The notes: generated by a model not told the origin, from the letters alone. 64,000 nucleotides of DNA from Rubellimicrobium mesophilum DSM 19309 (GCF_000600335.2 NZ_KK088521.1:203933-267932); one strand, 5' to 3'; shown: positions 17,548 to 27,157, counted from the first letter of the stretch. Numbers and translations: made by a program.

Positions 17548-18258
17548 ATGGACCTCCACCGCCGCCACCGCTGGGACCTGACGCCCAAGGAGGCCGTCGC
17601 CCTCCAGCAGGAGCTGCGCGCCGAGGTCGTGACCGACCGGCCGCTCGACCTCGCCGGGGTGCGGCTCGTGGCCGGCGTGGACGTGAGCGTGAAGGAGAAC
17701 GTCTCGCAGGCGGCGGTCGTCGTCGCCACCTTCCCCGGCTTCGAGACCATTGAGGTCGCGCGGGCGGTCCGCCCCACGCCCTTTCCCTACGTCCCGGGCC
17801 TCCTGTCCTTCCGCGAGGGGCCGGTGCTGGAGGAGGCGTTCGGCAAGCTGACTGTCGAGCCCGACGTCTTCGTCTTCGATGGCAGCGGCTACGCCCATCC
17901 CCGCCGCATCGGCATCGCCTGCCACATGGGCCTCTGGCTCGGGCGCCCCACCATCGGCTGCTCCAAGACGCGCCTCACGGGGCGCCATGACGAGGTCCCG
18001 CCCGAGAAGGGCGCCTGGGCCCCGCTCCTCGACAAGGACGAGGTCGTGGGCGCCGCCCTCCGCACCCGCGCGAGCACCAGCCCAGTCTTCGTCTCGCCCG
18101 GCCACCTCATCGACCTCGCGAGCGCCATCGACATCGTGATGGCGTGTTCGCCCAAGTATCGGCTGCCGCAGCCGATCCGCCTCGCCCACAACGCGGCGGG
18201 GGCGTTCGAGCCGGGGCCGGACCTCTTTGGCCGCTCAACCGACCCGGACCGCCCGTAG
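17548..18258 (+). CDS. nfi: Endonuclease V
   Basis: 236 residues. AGVDVSVKE carries Asp45, FPYVPGLLSFRE has the wedge Tyr81 and Glu90, and VFVFDGSGYAHPRR has Asp111; these are the metal-binding and strand-separating residues of EndoV. The enzyme nicks DNA (or RNA) one base 3' of deoxyinosine/inosine, starting repair of deaminated adenine. The last codons (DPDRP) and the TAG stop at 18256-18258 lie in a REP-like inverted repeat that begins at 18254, so the C-terminus has probably been changed by that element. Confidence 0.93.
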   Translation: MDLHRRHRWDLTPKEAVALQQELRAEVVTDRPLDLAGVRLVAGVDVSVKENVSQAAVVVATFPGFETIEVARAVRPTPFPYVPGLLSFREGPVLEEAFGKLTVEPDVFVFDGSGYAHPRRIGIACHMGLWLGRPTIGCSKTRLTGRHDEVPPEKGAWAPLLDKDEVVGAALRTRASTSPVFVSPGHLIDLASAIDIVMACSPKYRLPQPIRLAHNAAGAFEPGPDLFGRSTDPDRP

Positions 18259-18341
18259 GGCGGGCTTCAGCCCGCCATGGGATTCCGGCCATCGGTCAGC
18301 GTATCGTCGGCGGCGCGTGGCGGGCTGAAGCCCGCCCTACG
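18254..18341. repeat. REP-like inverted repeat, copy 1
   Basis: A left arm at 18254-18279 (CGTAGGGCGGGCTTCAGCCC and on) and a right arm at 18316-18341 are inverted copies with about 24 of 26 matching bases. Each arm is itself a hairpin (GGGCGGGCT/AGCCCGCC). Related copies lie at 47187-47274 and 62831-62856. The left arm contains the endonuclease V stop codon. Confidence 0.85.
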
Positions 18342-18435
18342 ATGAACGTGTTAGTCATGGCCCAGGATGCAGGCGCAACTTCCCCTACCCCGCCGGGCGG
18401 CGACCCAGGGACAGGGTCACCTTGGCACAGAGGGG

Positions 18436-18450
18436 TTAAGATACGGTTAA
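18436..18450. promoter_or_regulatory. CtrA-type full site TTAA-N7-TTAA
   Basis: TTAA at 18436-18439 and 18447-18450 are separated by exactly 7 bases, the spacing of CtrA response-regulator full sites in alphaproteobacteria. It lies between the convergent 3' ends of endonuclease V and aapP, not in an evident promoter, so its function is doubtful. Confidence 0.35.
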
Positions 18451-18498
18451 GAGCCGAGGGAAATCCCGCGAGGGCACTCCGCGCGGCCGGCGCCTCCC

Positions 18499-19275
18499 TC
18501 AGTGCCCCAGGATCTGGCTCAGGAACAGCTTGGTCCGCTCCGACTGCGGGTTGTTGAAGAACTCGCGGGGCGTGTTCTGCTCCACGATCTGACCCTGGTC
18601 CATGAAGATGACCCGGTTCGCCACCGCCTGCGCGAAGCCCATCTCGTGCGTCACGCAGAGCATGGTCATCCCCTCGCGCGCGAGCTCGATCATGGTGTCG
18701 AGCACCTCCTTGATCATCTCGGGGTCGAGCGCCGAGGTCGGCTCGTCGAAGAGCATGATCTTCGGCCTCATGCAGAGCGCGCGGGCGATGGCCACCCGCT
18801 GCTGCTGCCCGCCCGAGAGCTGGCCGGGATACTTGGCGGCCTGCTCGGGGATGCGAACCTTCTTGAGGAAGTGCATGGCCGTCTCCTCGGCCTCGCGCTT
18901 GGGCACCTTGCGGACCCAGATCGGCGCCAGCGTGCAGTTCTCCAGCACGGTCAGGTGCGGGAAGAGGTTGAAGTGCTGGAACACCATCCCGACCTCGGAC
19001 CGGACCTTGTCGACGTTGCGCAGGTTCGAGGTCAGCTCCGTCCCGTCCACGACGATCTGGCCCTGCTGGTGCTCCTCCAGGCGGTTGATGCAGCGGATCA
19101 GGGTGGACTTGCCCGACCCGGACGGCCCGCAGATCACGATCCGCTCGCCCCGGTAGACGGTCAGGTCGATGTCCCGCAGGACGTGGAAGGACCCGTACCA
19201 CTTGTTCATCTTGGTGATCTGCACCGCCACCTCCTCCGTGACGGGCGGCGGGGCGGCGAGAGCGGCGTCGGTCAT
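18499..19275 (-). CDS. aapP: General L-amino acid ABC transporter, ATP-binding protein
   Basis: 258 residues, a polar-amino-acid ABC ATPase. Walker [10 protein letters not shown] at 50-58, Q-loop FQHFNLFPH near 99-107, signature LSGGQQQR at 153-160, Walker [14 protein letters not shown] near 173-185 and the switch His in VTHEMG are all present. It powers uptake of a broad set of L-amino acids; the same system is called bztD in Rhodobacter capsulatus, where it prefers Glu/Gln/Asp/Asn. It is the last gene of the aapJQMP operon, 9 bases after aapM. Confidence 0.95.
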   Translation of the reverse strand: MTDAALAAPPPVTEEVAVQITKMNKWYGSFHVLRDIDLTVYRGERIVICGPSGSGKSTLIRCINRLEEHQQGQIVVDGTELTSNLRNVDKVRSEVGMVFQHFNLFPHLTVLENCTLAPIWVRKVPKREAEETAMHFLKKVRIPEQAAKYPGQLSGGQQQRVAIARALCMRPKIMLFDEPTSALDPEMIKEVLDTMIELAREGMTMLCVTHEMGFAQAVANRVIFMDQGQIVEQNTPREFFNNPQSERTKLFLSQILGH

Positions 19276-19284
19276 GGAAGGCTC

Positions 19285-20601
19285 CTAGCGGTGGCCACGT
19301 TCGAGCCGGCGTTCGAGCCAGATCGAGTAGCGGGACATGGAAAAGCAGAAGACCCAGAAGGTGAGCCCGATGAAGACGTAGAGCTCCCAGTAGATGCCAC
19401 CCCAGGCGGTCGTCGCGCGGATCGAGGAGGCCATGCGGATCGGGTCGAACATGGCGATGATCGAGACCAGCGTCGTGTCCTTGAAGAGGCCGATGAAGCT
19501 GTTGACGATCCCCGGGATCGAGATCTTGAGCGCCTGCGGCAGCACGATGAGTTGCATCGCCTGCCAGTAGGTCAGCCCCAGCGCGTCCCCGGCCTCGTAC
19601 TGCCCCCGGGGCAGCGCGGCGAGGCCGCCGCGGATCACCTCGGCGATGTAGGCGGCGGCGAAGAGCGTCACCATGATGATGACGCGCAGCATCAGGTCGA
19701 AGTTGGTGCCCCTGGGCAGGAAGTAGTTGAGGATGAGCTGCGCCACGAAGAGCCAGACGATCAGCGGCACGCCCCGGATGACCTCGATGTAGAACACCGA
19801 GGCCTTGGAGATGATGAGCATGTCCGATCGCCGCCCGAGGGCGAGGAGGACGCCCAGCGGCAGCGACAGGCTGATGCCCGAGAGGCCGATGATGATCGAC
19901 AGCGTGAAGCCCCCGAAGTCCTTGGAGGCGACCGCCGGCAGCGCGAGCGGCGCGACCCCGGCCAGCGCCCGCGCGAGGGGCCCTGCCACGAAGCTCCAGT
20001 AGAGGACCGGCAGGAGGATCCCGGCCAGCAGCGCGAGGATCGGGTACCGCGCGCGGGACAGCGCCAGGAAGGCGGCCACGCCCAGCGCGAAGCCCAGCGC
20101 CGCCGCGACCGGCCCCCAGATCGTCCCGCCCCAGAGGAGCCAGAAGATGAGGAACGGCGCCGCCGGGGTGAGCCATAGCAGGCGGCGCGGGAGCCGCGCG
20201 AACAGGATCGGCGACACCGCCAGCAGGAACACCACCAGCGCCAGCGGCGGCCGCCAGATCTGCGAGGCCGGATAGAAGCCGAAGACGAGCTGCCGCCAGC
20301 GGTCCGTGAGCACCGCCCAGCAGGCCGCCGAGGTCCCCTCCGGATAGAGCTGGTCGCGGATCGCCCGGCACTCGTTCAGGCTGCTCGCGCGCCAGACGCC
20401 CCTCCAGGCCCAGGGGACGACGTCGCGCAGCGCCACCCACAGGAGCCAGATCGCCAGCACCGTGAGGATGATGTTGAGCGGCCCCGAGAATAGGTTCTGG
20501 CGCAGCCAGCGGATCGCGCCGGTCTCGCGCCGGGGCGGCGGCACCGGGGGCAGCATCGTGTCGCGGACCTGCGCGACCGTCTGGGCGTGGAGCTCGGACA
20601 T
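19285..20601 (-). CDS. aapM: General L-amino acid ABC transporter, permease AapM
   Basis: 438 residues, a long inner-membrane permease of the His/Glu/Gln type. An N-terminal cytoplasmic stretch and several helices precede the conserved permease half, which has the coupling loop for the ATPase near AGDALGLTYWQAMQLIVLPQ (EAA-like loop). About eight membrane segments are visible. It pairs with AapQ to form the channel. Its start overlaps the aapQ stop by one base. The extended N-terminal membrane region relative to short HisM-type permeases is normal for Aap/Bzt systems. Confidence 0.94.
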   Translation of the reverse strand: MSELHAQTVAQVRDTMLPPVPPPRRETGAIRWLRQNLFSGPLNIILTVLAIWLLWVALRDVVPWAWRGVWRASSLNECRAIRDQLYPEGTSAACWAVLTDRWRQLVFGFYPASQIWRPPLALVVFLLAVSPILFARLPRRLLWLTPAAPFLIFWLLWGGTIWGPVAAALGFALGVAAFLALSRARYPILALLAGILLPVLYWSFVAGPLARALAGVAPLALPAVASKDFGGFTLSIIIGLSGISLSLPLGVLLALGRRSDMLIISKASVFYIEVIRGVPLIVWLFVAQLILNYFLPRGTNFDLMLRVIIMVTLFAAAYIAEVIRGGLAALPRGQYEAGDALGLTYWQAMQLIVLPQALKISIPGIVNSFIGLFKDTTLVSIIAMFDPIRMASSIRATTAWGGIYWELYVFIGLTFWVFCFSMSRYSIWLERRLERGHR

Positions 20602-21827
20602 CAGCGCTCCTTCAGCGAGATGCGGCGGTTGTAGATGTTGAGCACCAGGGAGATGACGAGGCTCACCACGAGGTAGAACAGCGCGAGGAGCAGGATGCTC
20701 TCCAGCTCGCGCCCGGTCTGGTTCATGGTCACGCCGCCCAGCGTCGCCTTCACGTCCGGGTAGCCCACCGCCACGGCGAGCGAGGAGTTCTTGATGAGGT
20801 TGAGGTATTGCGAGATCAGCGGCGGCACGATCACCCGCAGCGCCTGGGGCAGGATCACGAGCCGCGTCGTCCGCCCCGGCCGCAGCCCCAGCGCGAAGGC
20901 CGCCTCGGTCTGCCCCTTGGACACGGCGAGGATGCCCGCCCGCACGATCTCGGCGATGAAGGCGCCGGTGTAGAGCGTCAGCGCCACCCAGAGCGCCACC
21001 AGCGAGTTGAGGACGTTGATCCCGCCCTGGAACCGCGCGATCCCCGTCGGGCGCACCGTCGGCACCTCGACGGACACCGGCGCGCCCAGCAGGACGAAGG
21101 CCACCGTCACCGGCAGCACCAGGATCGCGACCATGACCCAGAGCGACGGCAGGGGCTGCCCCGTCGCCGCCTGCCTCCGGCGCGCATAGCCCTGCCAGAG
21201 GAGCGCGGCCAGGATCGACAGGAGGAGCATGATCGCCAGCGTCCCCGCCCCCTCGCCCCAGACGAGGCTCGGGAAGTAGGTGCCCCGGTTGGTGAAGGCG
21301 ACCAGGCCGAACAGCTTGGACGCCTCCGGCTCGTCGCCGCGGAAGGCGGCGGGCGCCGGGGTGGATTCGCTCAGGACGGCATAGACCAGGATGATCCAGA
21401 GGAGCAGAGGGACGTTCCGGAAGGTCTCGACGTAGACGGTCATGAGCCGCCCGACGAGCCAGTTCTTCGACAGCCGCAGCACGCCGGCGAGGATGCCGAC
21501 GATCGTGGCCGTGACGATCCCCAGCCCCGCCACGAGCAGCGTGTTGACGATCCCCACCATCGCCGCGCGGAGGTGGGTGTCGTTGTTGGTGTAGGGAATC
21601 AGCGTCTGGGCGATGTCGTAGCCCGCCCGCCGGTTCAGGAAGCCGAAGTCGAAGTCCTTGCCGAGGTCGTGCAGGTTCACGACCAGGTTGCGGATCAGGT
21701 AGGCGATCAGCGCCGCCAGCAGGAACAGGGCGATCACCTGGATCGTCAGGCTGCGGTAGCGCGTGTCGTAGAGAAGCTGGCTGAGCCTGAAGGCCTGTCG
21801 CGGCGGTCCGGCCTGTGCGATGGTCAT
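20601..21827 (-). CDS. aapQ: General L-amino acid ABC transporter, permease AapQ
   Basis: 408 residues, the partner permease of AapM. After an N-terminal helix (LTIQVIALFLLAALIAYLI) a large periplasmic loop is followed by the permease domain, with the EAA-like loop QTEAAFALGLRPGRTTRLVILPQ in the last third, split here as QTEAAFALGL and RPGRTTRLVILPQ. ATG 21827 is the chosen start. It is the second gene of the operon, about 70 bases after aapJ, and the stop overlaps aapM. Confidence 0.94.
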   Translation of the reverse strand: MTIAQAGPPRQAFRLSQLLYDTRYRSLTIQVIALFLLAALIAYLIRNLVVNLHDLGKDFDFGFLNRRAGYDIAQTLIPYTNNDTHLRAAMVGIVNTLLVAGLGIVTATIVGILAGVLRLSKNWLVGRLMTVYVETFRNVPLLLWIILVYAVLSESTPAPAAFRGDEPEASKLFGLVAFTNRGTYFPSLVWGEGAGTLAIMLLLSILAALLWQGYARRRQAATGQPLPSLWVMVAILVLPVTVAFVLLGAPVSVEVPTVRPTGIARFQGGINVLNSLVALWVALTLYTGAFIAEIVRAGILAVSKGQTEAAFALGLRPGRTTRLVILPQALRVIVPPLISQYLNLIKNSSLAVAVGYPDVKATLGGVTMNQTGRELESILLLALFYLVVSLVISLVLNIYNRRISLKER

Positions 21828-21897
21828 GCGCGGCGTCCCCTTCCCTGGTCCCCTCGGATGCGACGAGGGCGCCCCTTGCGGGACGCCCCCTCTGCGA

Positions 21898-22921
21898 TCA
21901 CCGGAACGGCGGGGCGTACATCAGGCCGCCCTGGGTCCACTGGGCGTTGAGCCCGCGCTCGATGCCGAGGGGCGTGTTCGGCCCCAGGTGGCGGTCGAAG
22001 ACCTCGCCGTAGTTGCCGACGGCCTTGATGACGTTCACAGCCCATTGCGGGCTGATGTCGGCACCCATCATGGGCCCGAGCTCGTCCTCGGTGCCGAGGA
22101 GACGGTTGATCTCCGGGTTGTCGCCCGCCGCCGCCGCCATCTCCTCGACGTTGGCCTGGGTGATGCCCAGTTCCTCGGCGGCGACGAGGGCGTAGAAGGT
22201 CCAGCGGACGAGGTCGGCCCACTGGTTGTCGCCATGGCGCACGGCCGGGCCCAGCGGCTCCTTGGAGATGATCTCGGGCAGGATGATGTGGTCGTCCGGC
22301 GTCTCGAAGGTCGAGCGCGCCGCCGCGAGGCCCGAGGCGTCGGTCGTGTAGGTGTCGCAGGCCCCCGCGAGGTACTGCTGCCGTCCCTCGGCGTCGTTCT
22401 GGATCGGGACGGGCTCGTAGGTGATGTTGTTGACGCGGAAGAAGTCCGCGAGGTTCAGCTCGGTGGTGGTGCCGGTCTGGATGCAGACCGTGGCGCCGTC
22501 GAGGTCCTTGGCCGAGGCCACGCCCAGCGCCTTGGGCACGAGGAAGCCCTGGCCGTCGTAGTAGTTGACCGCGACGAAATCGAGCTTGAGGTCGGTATCG
22601 CGCGAGAAGGTCCAGGTCGAGTTCCGGGCCAGCATGTCGACCTCGCCGGCGGCGAGCGCGGTGAAGCGGGTCTCGCCCGAGAGCGGGGTGAAGGTCACCT
22701 TCTCCGGGTCGCCGAAGATGGTGGCGGCGACGGCGCGGCAGAGGTCCACGTCGAAGCCTTCCCAGCGGCCGCTCGCGTCGGGCGCGGCAAACCCCGTGAG
22801 GCCCGGGTTGACGCCGCAGTTCAGCGTGCCGCGCGACCTGACGTCGTCGAGCGTCGCCGCCCTGCGCGGCCCCGGCGAGGCCAAGCACCGCCAGCGCCCC
22901 CAAGGACATGATCTTCTTCAT
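21898..22921 (-). CDS. aapJ: General L-amino acid ABC transporter, substrate-binding protein AapJ, one frameshift
   Basis: The periplasmic binding protein of the system. ATG 22921 starts a signal peptide, MKKIMSLGALAVLGLAGAAQ, then the frame is lost at 22860-22862; the next frame begins ATLDDVRSRGTLNCGV and continues to 21898. Removing one C from the CCC run at 22860-22862 joins them as GAAQ-AATLDD, with a proper signal-peptidase site, giving 340 residues, the normal AapJ size. The mature protein has the bilobed family features WEGFDVDLCRAVA and TFTPLSGETRF. It leads the operon; the 195-base gap upstream should hold the promoter. Confidence 0.9.
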
Positions 22922-23116
22922 GGGTCTCCCTTCCCGTTGTGCCGCGCCGCGTCGTTCCGGCGCGTTCCTGTCAGCCACGCGCCCCGGCGCACCGGGACGG
23001 AGGTGAGGTTGTTTCCTCAACTCCCCCAACTGTCGGCTGATTCCCCTTCGGGTCAAGCGTTCCCTGACGAAACGGCCCATCTCGGCGCCACGGAAGCGCC
23101 CGCCGCGCCGCTTCCG

Positions 23117-23842
23117 TCAGGGCCGTGGGCGGCGCGGGGTCAGTTGCGCGTGGAATCGCGCCGCGTCGAGGAGGGCCGCCCGGCGCCGCGCCGCCGCCTC
23201 GGCCGCCTCCTCGTCCTCGCCCCATTCCTCGATCTGGAAGTCCTCGTCGAGGCGCGACAGCCGCCAGGCCTCCTCGGCCGAGAGCCGCCCGAGCGCCACC
23301 GCGAGCCCCAGCACCAGCGACCCCGACAGCGTCACGAGGTCGTGGAAGGCCGCGAGCTCGAAGGCGTCCATCGCCTCCAGCGGCTCCCTCAGGCGCTCGA
23401 GGTCCCCCGGCGCCTGCGCGACCGGCATCACCCCGCACCCCACGGCGAGGTCCGCCCCCAGCGCCTCGGCACTCCAGGCGAGGAGCGGGTCCCAGCCCGC
23501 CTGCTGGCGCGCGATCAGCTTGTCCGGCCCCTCGGCGCGGTAGCAGAGCAGGTCCGAGGCCCCGTAGGAGGCCAGCATCTCCACCACCTCGTCCCGCTGG
23601 GCGCGCACTTTGTCGATGGCGGCGTTGGCGAGCCGCGTGGCCGGCATGGTGTTGGGGTCCAGCACCTCGCCCTGCCCGGCCCATTCCTGCGCCACCTCCT
23701 CGGCGAAGGGTCGCGTCGGCACCCTCAGTTGCGCCTTGAGCGGCGTCCGCACCGGCCGCCCGTCGAGCGTCACGGCGAAGTCCTCGCCTTCGGGCACGAC
23801 GGCGACCTCGGTCCAGAACCGCTTGGGGGTCCAGCCGCTCAT
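23117..23842 (-). CDS. ATP12 family F1-ATPase assembly chaperone
   Basis: 241 residues matching the ATP12 family, with KRFWTEVAVVPEGEDFAVTL at the start (first 20 residues of the domain, about 6-25) and LDGRPVRTPLK just after. ATP12 proteins bind the F1 alpha subunit before assembly in mitochondria, and bacterial homologues are essentially confined to alphaproteobacteria, which supports the taxonomic placement. No signal or membrane segment is visible. The start codon overlaps the rluC stop by 4 bases. Confidence 0.9.
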   Translation of the reverse strand: MSGWTPKRFWTEVAVVPEGEDFAVTLDGRPVRTPLKAQLRVPTRPFAEEVAQEWAGQGEVLDPNTMPATRLANAAIDKVRAQRDEVVEMLASYGASDLLCYRAEGPDKLIARQQAGWDPLLAWSAEALGADLAVGCGVMPVAQAPGDLERLREPLEAMDAFELAAFHDLVTLSGSLVLGLAVALGRLSAEEAWRLSRLDEDFQIEEWGEDEEAAEAAARRRAALLDAARFHAQLTPRRPRP

Positions 23843-24870
23843 TCGCGGTTCTCGAAGGGGTCGAGCGGCGCGTCCTTCTCGTTCCAGCCCAGGTAGTCCC
23901 AGGTGGCCTTCATGTGGGGGGGCAGCGGCGCGGTCAGGGTCAGCATGGCCTTGGTGATCGGGTGCTCGACGATCAGGGTCCGGGCGTGGAGATGCAGCTT
24001 CCGCGACAGGTCGCCGCCAACCCCGGCGCCCCAGCCATCACCGAGATTTTCCTGCGCGCTGCCGCCATACTTCCCGTCGCCCAGGATCGGGTGCCCGATC
24101 TCGGCCATGTGGGCGCGAAGCTGGTGCGTCCGGCCCGTCACCAGTTGCATGGCGACCCAGGACAGCCGCCCGCCGGCGTTCTCGATGGTGGCGAACTCGG
24201 TGACCGCGCGTTTGGCACCCGGCGTCGCCTCGACCTCGCGCGGATGGACGGCGCGCATCTTCTCGTTCCCGCGCCCGCCTTCCTTGACGAGGCCGAAGCG
24301 GATCGTCCCGGCGCGGGGCGTGGGCACCCCGGCCACCGCCGCCCAGTAGATCTTGCGGACGTTGCGGTGCCGCAGCGCCTCGGAGAGCCCCCGCGCCACG
24401 CGGTCGGTGCGCGCCAGCAGCAGCACCCCCGACGTGTCCTGGTCCAGCCGGTGCACGAGCTTCGGCCGTTCCTTGTAGCCGAACATGAGCGCCGGGGTCA
24501 GGCCGTCCACGTGCCGGTCCCCCTGCCCCGAGCCGCCCTGCGAGGCGAGCCCCGGGGGCTTGTTGAGCACGATGATGTGCTCGTCCTTCCACATCACCGC
24601 CGCCTGGATCATCGCCTCGTCCGAGCGCGCGAGGCGCGAGGGCGGCGGTGCGGGCTGCTGGACGTCGGGGAGCGGCGGGACACGCACGGTCTGCCCCTCG
24701 GCCACCCGCGTCGCCGAGGTCACGCGCCCGCCGTCCACCCGCAGCTCGCCCTTGCGGCACATCTTCTCGATGGCCCCCTGGGTGAGGTTCGGGAACTGCT
24801 TCCTCAGCCAGCGGTCGAGCCGCTGGTCCCCCTCGTCCGCGCCAACCGTCAGCATCCGCACGCCGCTCAT
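23839..24870 (-). CDS. rluC: RluA-family rRNA pseudouridine synthase (RluC-like)
   Basis: 343 residues from ATG 24870. An S4-like RNA-binding domain (RLDRWLRKQFPNLTQGAIEK, about 17-36) precedes the catalytic domain with LVHRLDQDTSG at 138-148, Asp143 being the invariant nucleophile, and GRTHQLRAHMA further on. The enzyme isomerises uridines in 23S rRNA; RluC (positions 955/2504/2580 in E. coli numbering) is the best guess, RluD less likely. Start overlaps the crcB stop, stop overlaps the ATP12 start. Confidence 0.88.
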   Translation of the reverse strand: MSGVRMLTVGADEGDQRLDRWLRKQFPNLTQGAIEKMCRKGELRVDGGRVTSATRVAEGQTVRVPPLPDVQQPAPPPSRLARSDEAMIQAAVMWKDEHIIVLNKPPGLASQGGSGQGDRHVDGLTPALMFGYKERPKLVHRLDQDTSGVLLLARTDRVARGLSEALRHRNVRKIYWAAVAGVPTPRAGTIRFGLVKEGGRGNEKMRAVHPREVEATPGAKRAVTEFATIENAGGRLSWVAMQLVTGRTHQLRAHMAEIGHPILGDGKYGGSAQENLGDGWGAGVGGDLSRKLHLHARTLIVEHPITKAMLTLTAPLPPHMKATWDYLGWNEKDAPLDPFENRE

Positions 24871-25226
24871 GCGAGCCTCCCGATCCAGAGCCCCAGCCCG
24901 CAGGCGAGGAGCGACAGCCCGACCGAACCGCCCACGTAGAGCATCGCCGTCCCGACCCGCCCGGCCGAGATCAGCCCCAGCGTGTCGAGCGAGAAGGCCG
25001 AGAAGGTGGTGAACCCGCCCAGCACGCCCGTGATGATCAGAGGCGCCAGCGGATGCGGCCCCCTCTCCGACAGCAGCAGCGGCACGGCCAGGGTGCCGAT
25101 GGCGAAGGAGCCGAAGACGTTGATGGCCATGACGCCCCAAGGGGCGGGCCAGAGCAGGCTGGCCAGGTAGCGCAGCGAGGCGCCCAGTGCGCCGCCCAGG
25201 GCTACGAGGGGAAGGACATAGGTCAT
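24867..25226 (-). CDS. crcB: Fluoride efflux channel CrcB/Fluc
   Basis: 119 residues with four membrane helices. GGALGASLRYLAS near the N-terminus, NVFGSFAIGTLA near 36-47 and GVLGGFTTFSAFSLDTL near 67-83 are the Fluc channel signatures, including the Asn and Phe-box residues. The protein exports fluoride as an antiparallel dimer. A TTGACA lies at 25256-25261 upstream but its -10 partner is poor. I looked for a fluoride riboswitch in the 81-base gap and did not find a convincing one. Confidence 0.95.
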   Translation of the reverse strand: MTYVLPLVALGGALGASLRYLASLLWPAPWGVMAINVFGSFAIGTLAVPLLLSERGPHPLAPLIITGVLGGFTTFSAFSLDTLGLISAGRVGTAMLYVGGSVGLSLLACGLGLWIGRLA

Positions 25227-25307
25227 GCGGGGCTTCTTGGGGTGCGCGCCGCCGGTGTCAACGGGCCAGCGCCCGCCGAACCGCCCGGGAAGGCGATTTC
25301 GGCGCCC

Positions 25308-26627
25308 CTACCCCTTCTGCCGCTTGGCCCGGAGCCCCGCGAAGAAGTCCACCCGCTTCCTCAGGTCCCGCTCGAAGCCCCGGTCCACCGGCACGTAGTA
25401 GACGCCCCGTTTCATCCCCTCCGGGAAATACTCCTGCCCCGAGAAGGCGTCCTCGGCGTCGTGGTCGTACTGGTAGCCCGTGCCGAACCCCTGCTCCTTC
25501 ATCAGCCGCGTCGGCGCGTTCAGGATGTGCATGGGCGGCGCGAGCGACCCCGTCCTGCGCGCCGCCTCCCGCGCCGCCTTGTAGGCCGCGTAGCCCGCGT
25601 TCGACTTGGGCGCGAGCGCGAGGTAGATCACCGCCTGCGCCAGCGCGAGCTCCCCCTCGGGGCTGCCGAGACGCTCGTAGGTCTCCCAGGCATCAAGGGA
25701 GACACGATGCGCCTGCGGGTCGGCGAGGCCGATGTCCTCCACCGCCATCCGGGTGATGCGGCGCGCCAGGAAGCGCGGGTCCTCGCCCCCCTCCAGCATC
25801 CGTGCGAACCAGTAGAGCGCCGCGTCCGGGTCCGAGCCCCGCACCGACTTGTGCAGCGCCGAGATCAGGTTGTAGTGCCCGTCCCCGCTCTTGTCGTAGT
25901 TGGCCGCCCGCCGCCGCAGCCTCGCACCCAGCCCCTTGGCATCCAGCGGCGCCTTCAGGTTCCACGACACGACCTGCTCGATGAGGTTCAAGAGCGCCCG
26001 CCCGTCGCCGTCCGCCATCTCCAGCAGCGCCTCGCGCGCGGGCCCGTCGAGCGGCAGCCGCCGTCCCAGCTCCTTCTCCGCCCGCTGCGCCAGCATCTCC
26101 AGATCGGCCAGCGTGAGCCGGTGCAGCGTCAGCACCTGCGCGCGGGACAGGACGGCCGCGTTCAGCTCGAAGCTCGGGTTCTCGGTCGTCGCCCCCACGA
26201 GGACGATGGTCCCGTCCTCCATGTGCGGGAGGAAACCGTCCTGCTGCGCCTTGTTGAAGCGGTGGATCTCGTCGACGAACAGCAGCGTCCCCCGCCCCTG
26301 CCGTCGGCGCAGCTTGGCCGCCTCGAAGACCTTCCGAAGATCCTGCACCCCCGTGAAGATCGCGCTGATCTGCTCGAAGTGCAGCTTCGTCTCGTCCGCG
26401 AGAAGCCGCGCGATGGTCGTCTTGCCTACCCCCGGCGGCCCCCAGAGGATCATGGAGGACAGCGCGCCCGAGGCCAGCATCGCCCCGATGGGCCCGTCCG
26501 GCCCGAGCAGATGGTCCTGCCCGATGACCTCGGAGAGCCGGCGCGGCCGCAGCCGGTCGGCGAGCGGCCGGGGGGTGCCCGGCGTTGGGCCGTCGTCCTG
26601 CGGTTGGAGGTCGAAGAGGTCAGCCAT
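25308..26627 (-). CDS. rarA: Replication-associated recombination protein A (RarA/MgsA)
   Basis: 439 residues of the AAA+ clamp-loader-like family. The Walker A GPPGVGKTT is at 63-71, Walker B LFVDEIHRF near 114-122, and sensor 1 VGATTENPSFELN follows. The C-terminal tetramerisation domain ends with RPWFAGL-like RKRVDFFAGLRAKR. RarA acts at stalled replication forks, helping to process gaps. It lies just downstream of the rplQ terminator and heads the minus-strand rarA-crcB-rluC-ATP12 run. Confidence 0.96.
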   Translation of the reverse strand: MADLFDLQPQDDGPTPGTPRPLADRLRPRRLSEVIGQDHLLGPDGPIGAMLASGALSSMILWGPPGVGKTTIARLLADETKLHFEQISAIFTGVQDLRKVFEAAKLRRRQGRGTLLFVDEIHRFNKAQQDGFLPHMEDGTIVLVGATTENPSFELNAAVLSRAQVLTLHRLTLADLEMLAQRAEKELGRRLPLDGPAREALLEMADGDGRALLNLIEQVVSWNLKAPLDAKGLGARLRRRAANYDKSGDGHYNLISALHKSVRGSDPDAALYWFARMLEGGEDPRFLARRITRMAVEDIGLADPQAHRVSLDAWETYERLGSPEGELALAQAVIYLALAPKSNAGYAAYKAAREAARRTGSLAPPMHILNAPTRLMKEQGFGTGYQYDHDAEDAFSGQEYFPEGMKRGVYYVPVDRGFERDLRKRVDFFAGLRAKRQKG

Positions 26628-26676
26628 GCCCGGAACCTATCCGCTCGGCCACGGCCGCAACAGGCCCGGGCACATG

Positions 26677-26707
26677 AAAAAGGCCCCGTCCACGCGGGAC
26701 GGGGCCT
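26677..26707 (-). terminator. Intrinsic terminator after rplQ
   Basis: On the minus strand a perfect GC-rich stem (AGGCCCCGTCC with GGACGGGGCCT) is followed by five T. It lies 25 bases past the rplQ stop and closes the long ribosomal transcript. Confidence 0.9.
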
Positions 26708-26731
26708 CGATCCGTCGGACCTCGGCCGGGC

Positions 26732-27157
26732 TCACTCGGCGTCGGCCAGCTCCTCCTGGGCGGCGAGGTAGGCGCGGTCGGCGGCGCCCTTCGCGTCGCG
26801 GTCGCGGTCCACGAGCTCGATGATCGCCATGGGCGCCATGTCGCCGTAGCGGAAGCCCGCCTTCAGCACGCGGCAGTAGCCGCCCTGGCGCTCCTGGTAG
26901 CGGGGCCCGAGCGTCGCGAAGAGCTTCTGGACGTGGATGTCCTGCTTGAGCTGCGCCGCCGCCTGACGACGCGCGTGCAGGTCGCCGCGCTTGCCGAGGG
27001 TGATGAGCTTGTCGATGATCCGCTTCAGCTCCTTGGCCTTGGGGAGCGTCGTCTTGATCTGCTCGTGCTCGATCAGCGAGCCGGCCATGTTGGCCCAGAG
27101 GGCCTTGCGGTGCTCGTGGGTGCGGTTGAGGCGGCGATAGCCACTGCCGTGGTTCAT
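26732..27157 (-). CDS. rplQ: Large-subunit ribosomal protein bL17
   Basis: 141 residues beginning [20 protein letters not shown], the bL17 N-terminal signature. It is a 50S assembly protein near the peptide exit tunnel. The C-terminal 20 residues are an acidic/Ala-rich tail common in alphaproteobacteria. It is the last gene of the alpha operon, 137 bases after rpoA and just before the terminator at 26677-26707. Confidence 0.97.
   Translation of the reverse strand: MNHGSGYRRLNRTHEHRKALWANMAGSLIEHEQIKTTLPKAKELKRIIDKLITLGKRGDLHARRQAAAQLKQDIHVQKLFATLGPRYQERQGGYCRVLKAGFRYGDMAPMAIIELVDRDRDAKGAADRAYLAAQEELADAE

Noticed and set aside
25227..25307. Fluoride riboswitch upstream of crcB
   Set aside because: The 81-base gap does not match the conserved crcB-motif core, so no riboswitch is called.
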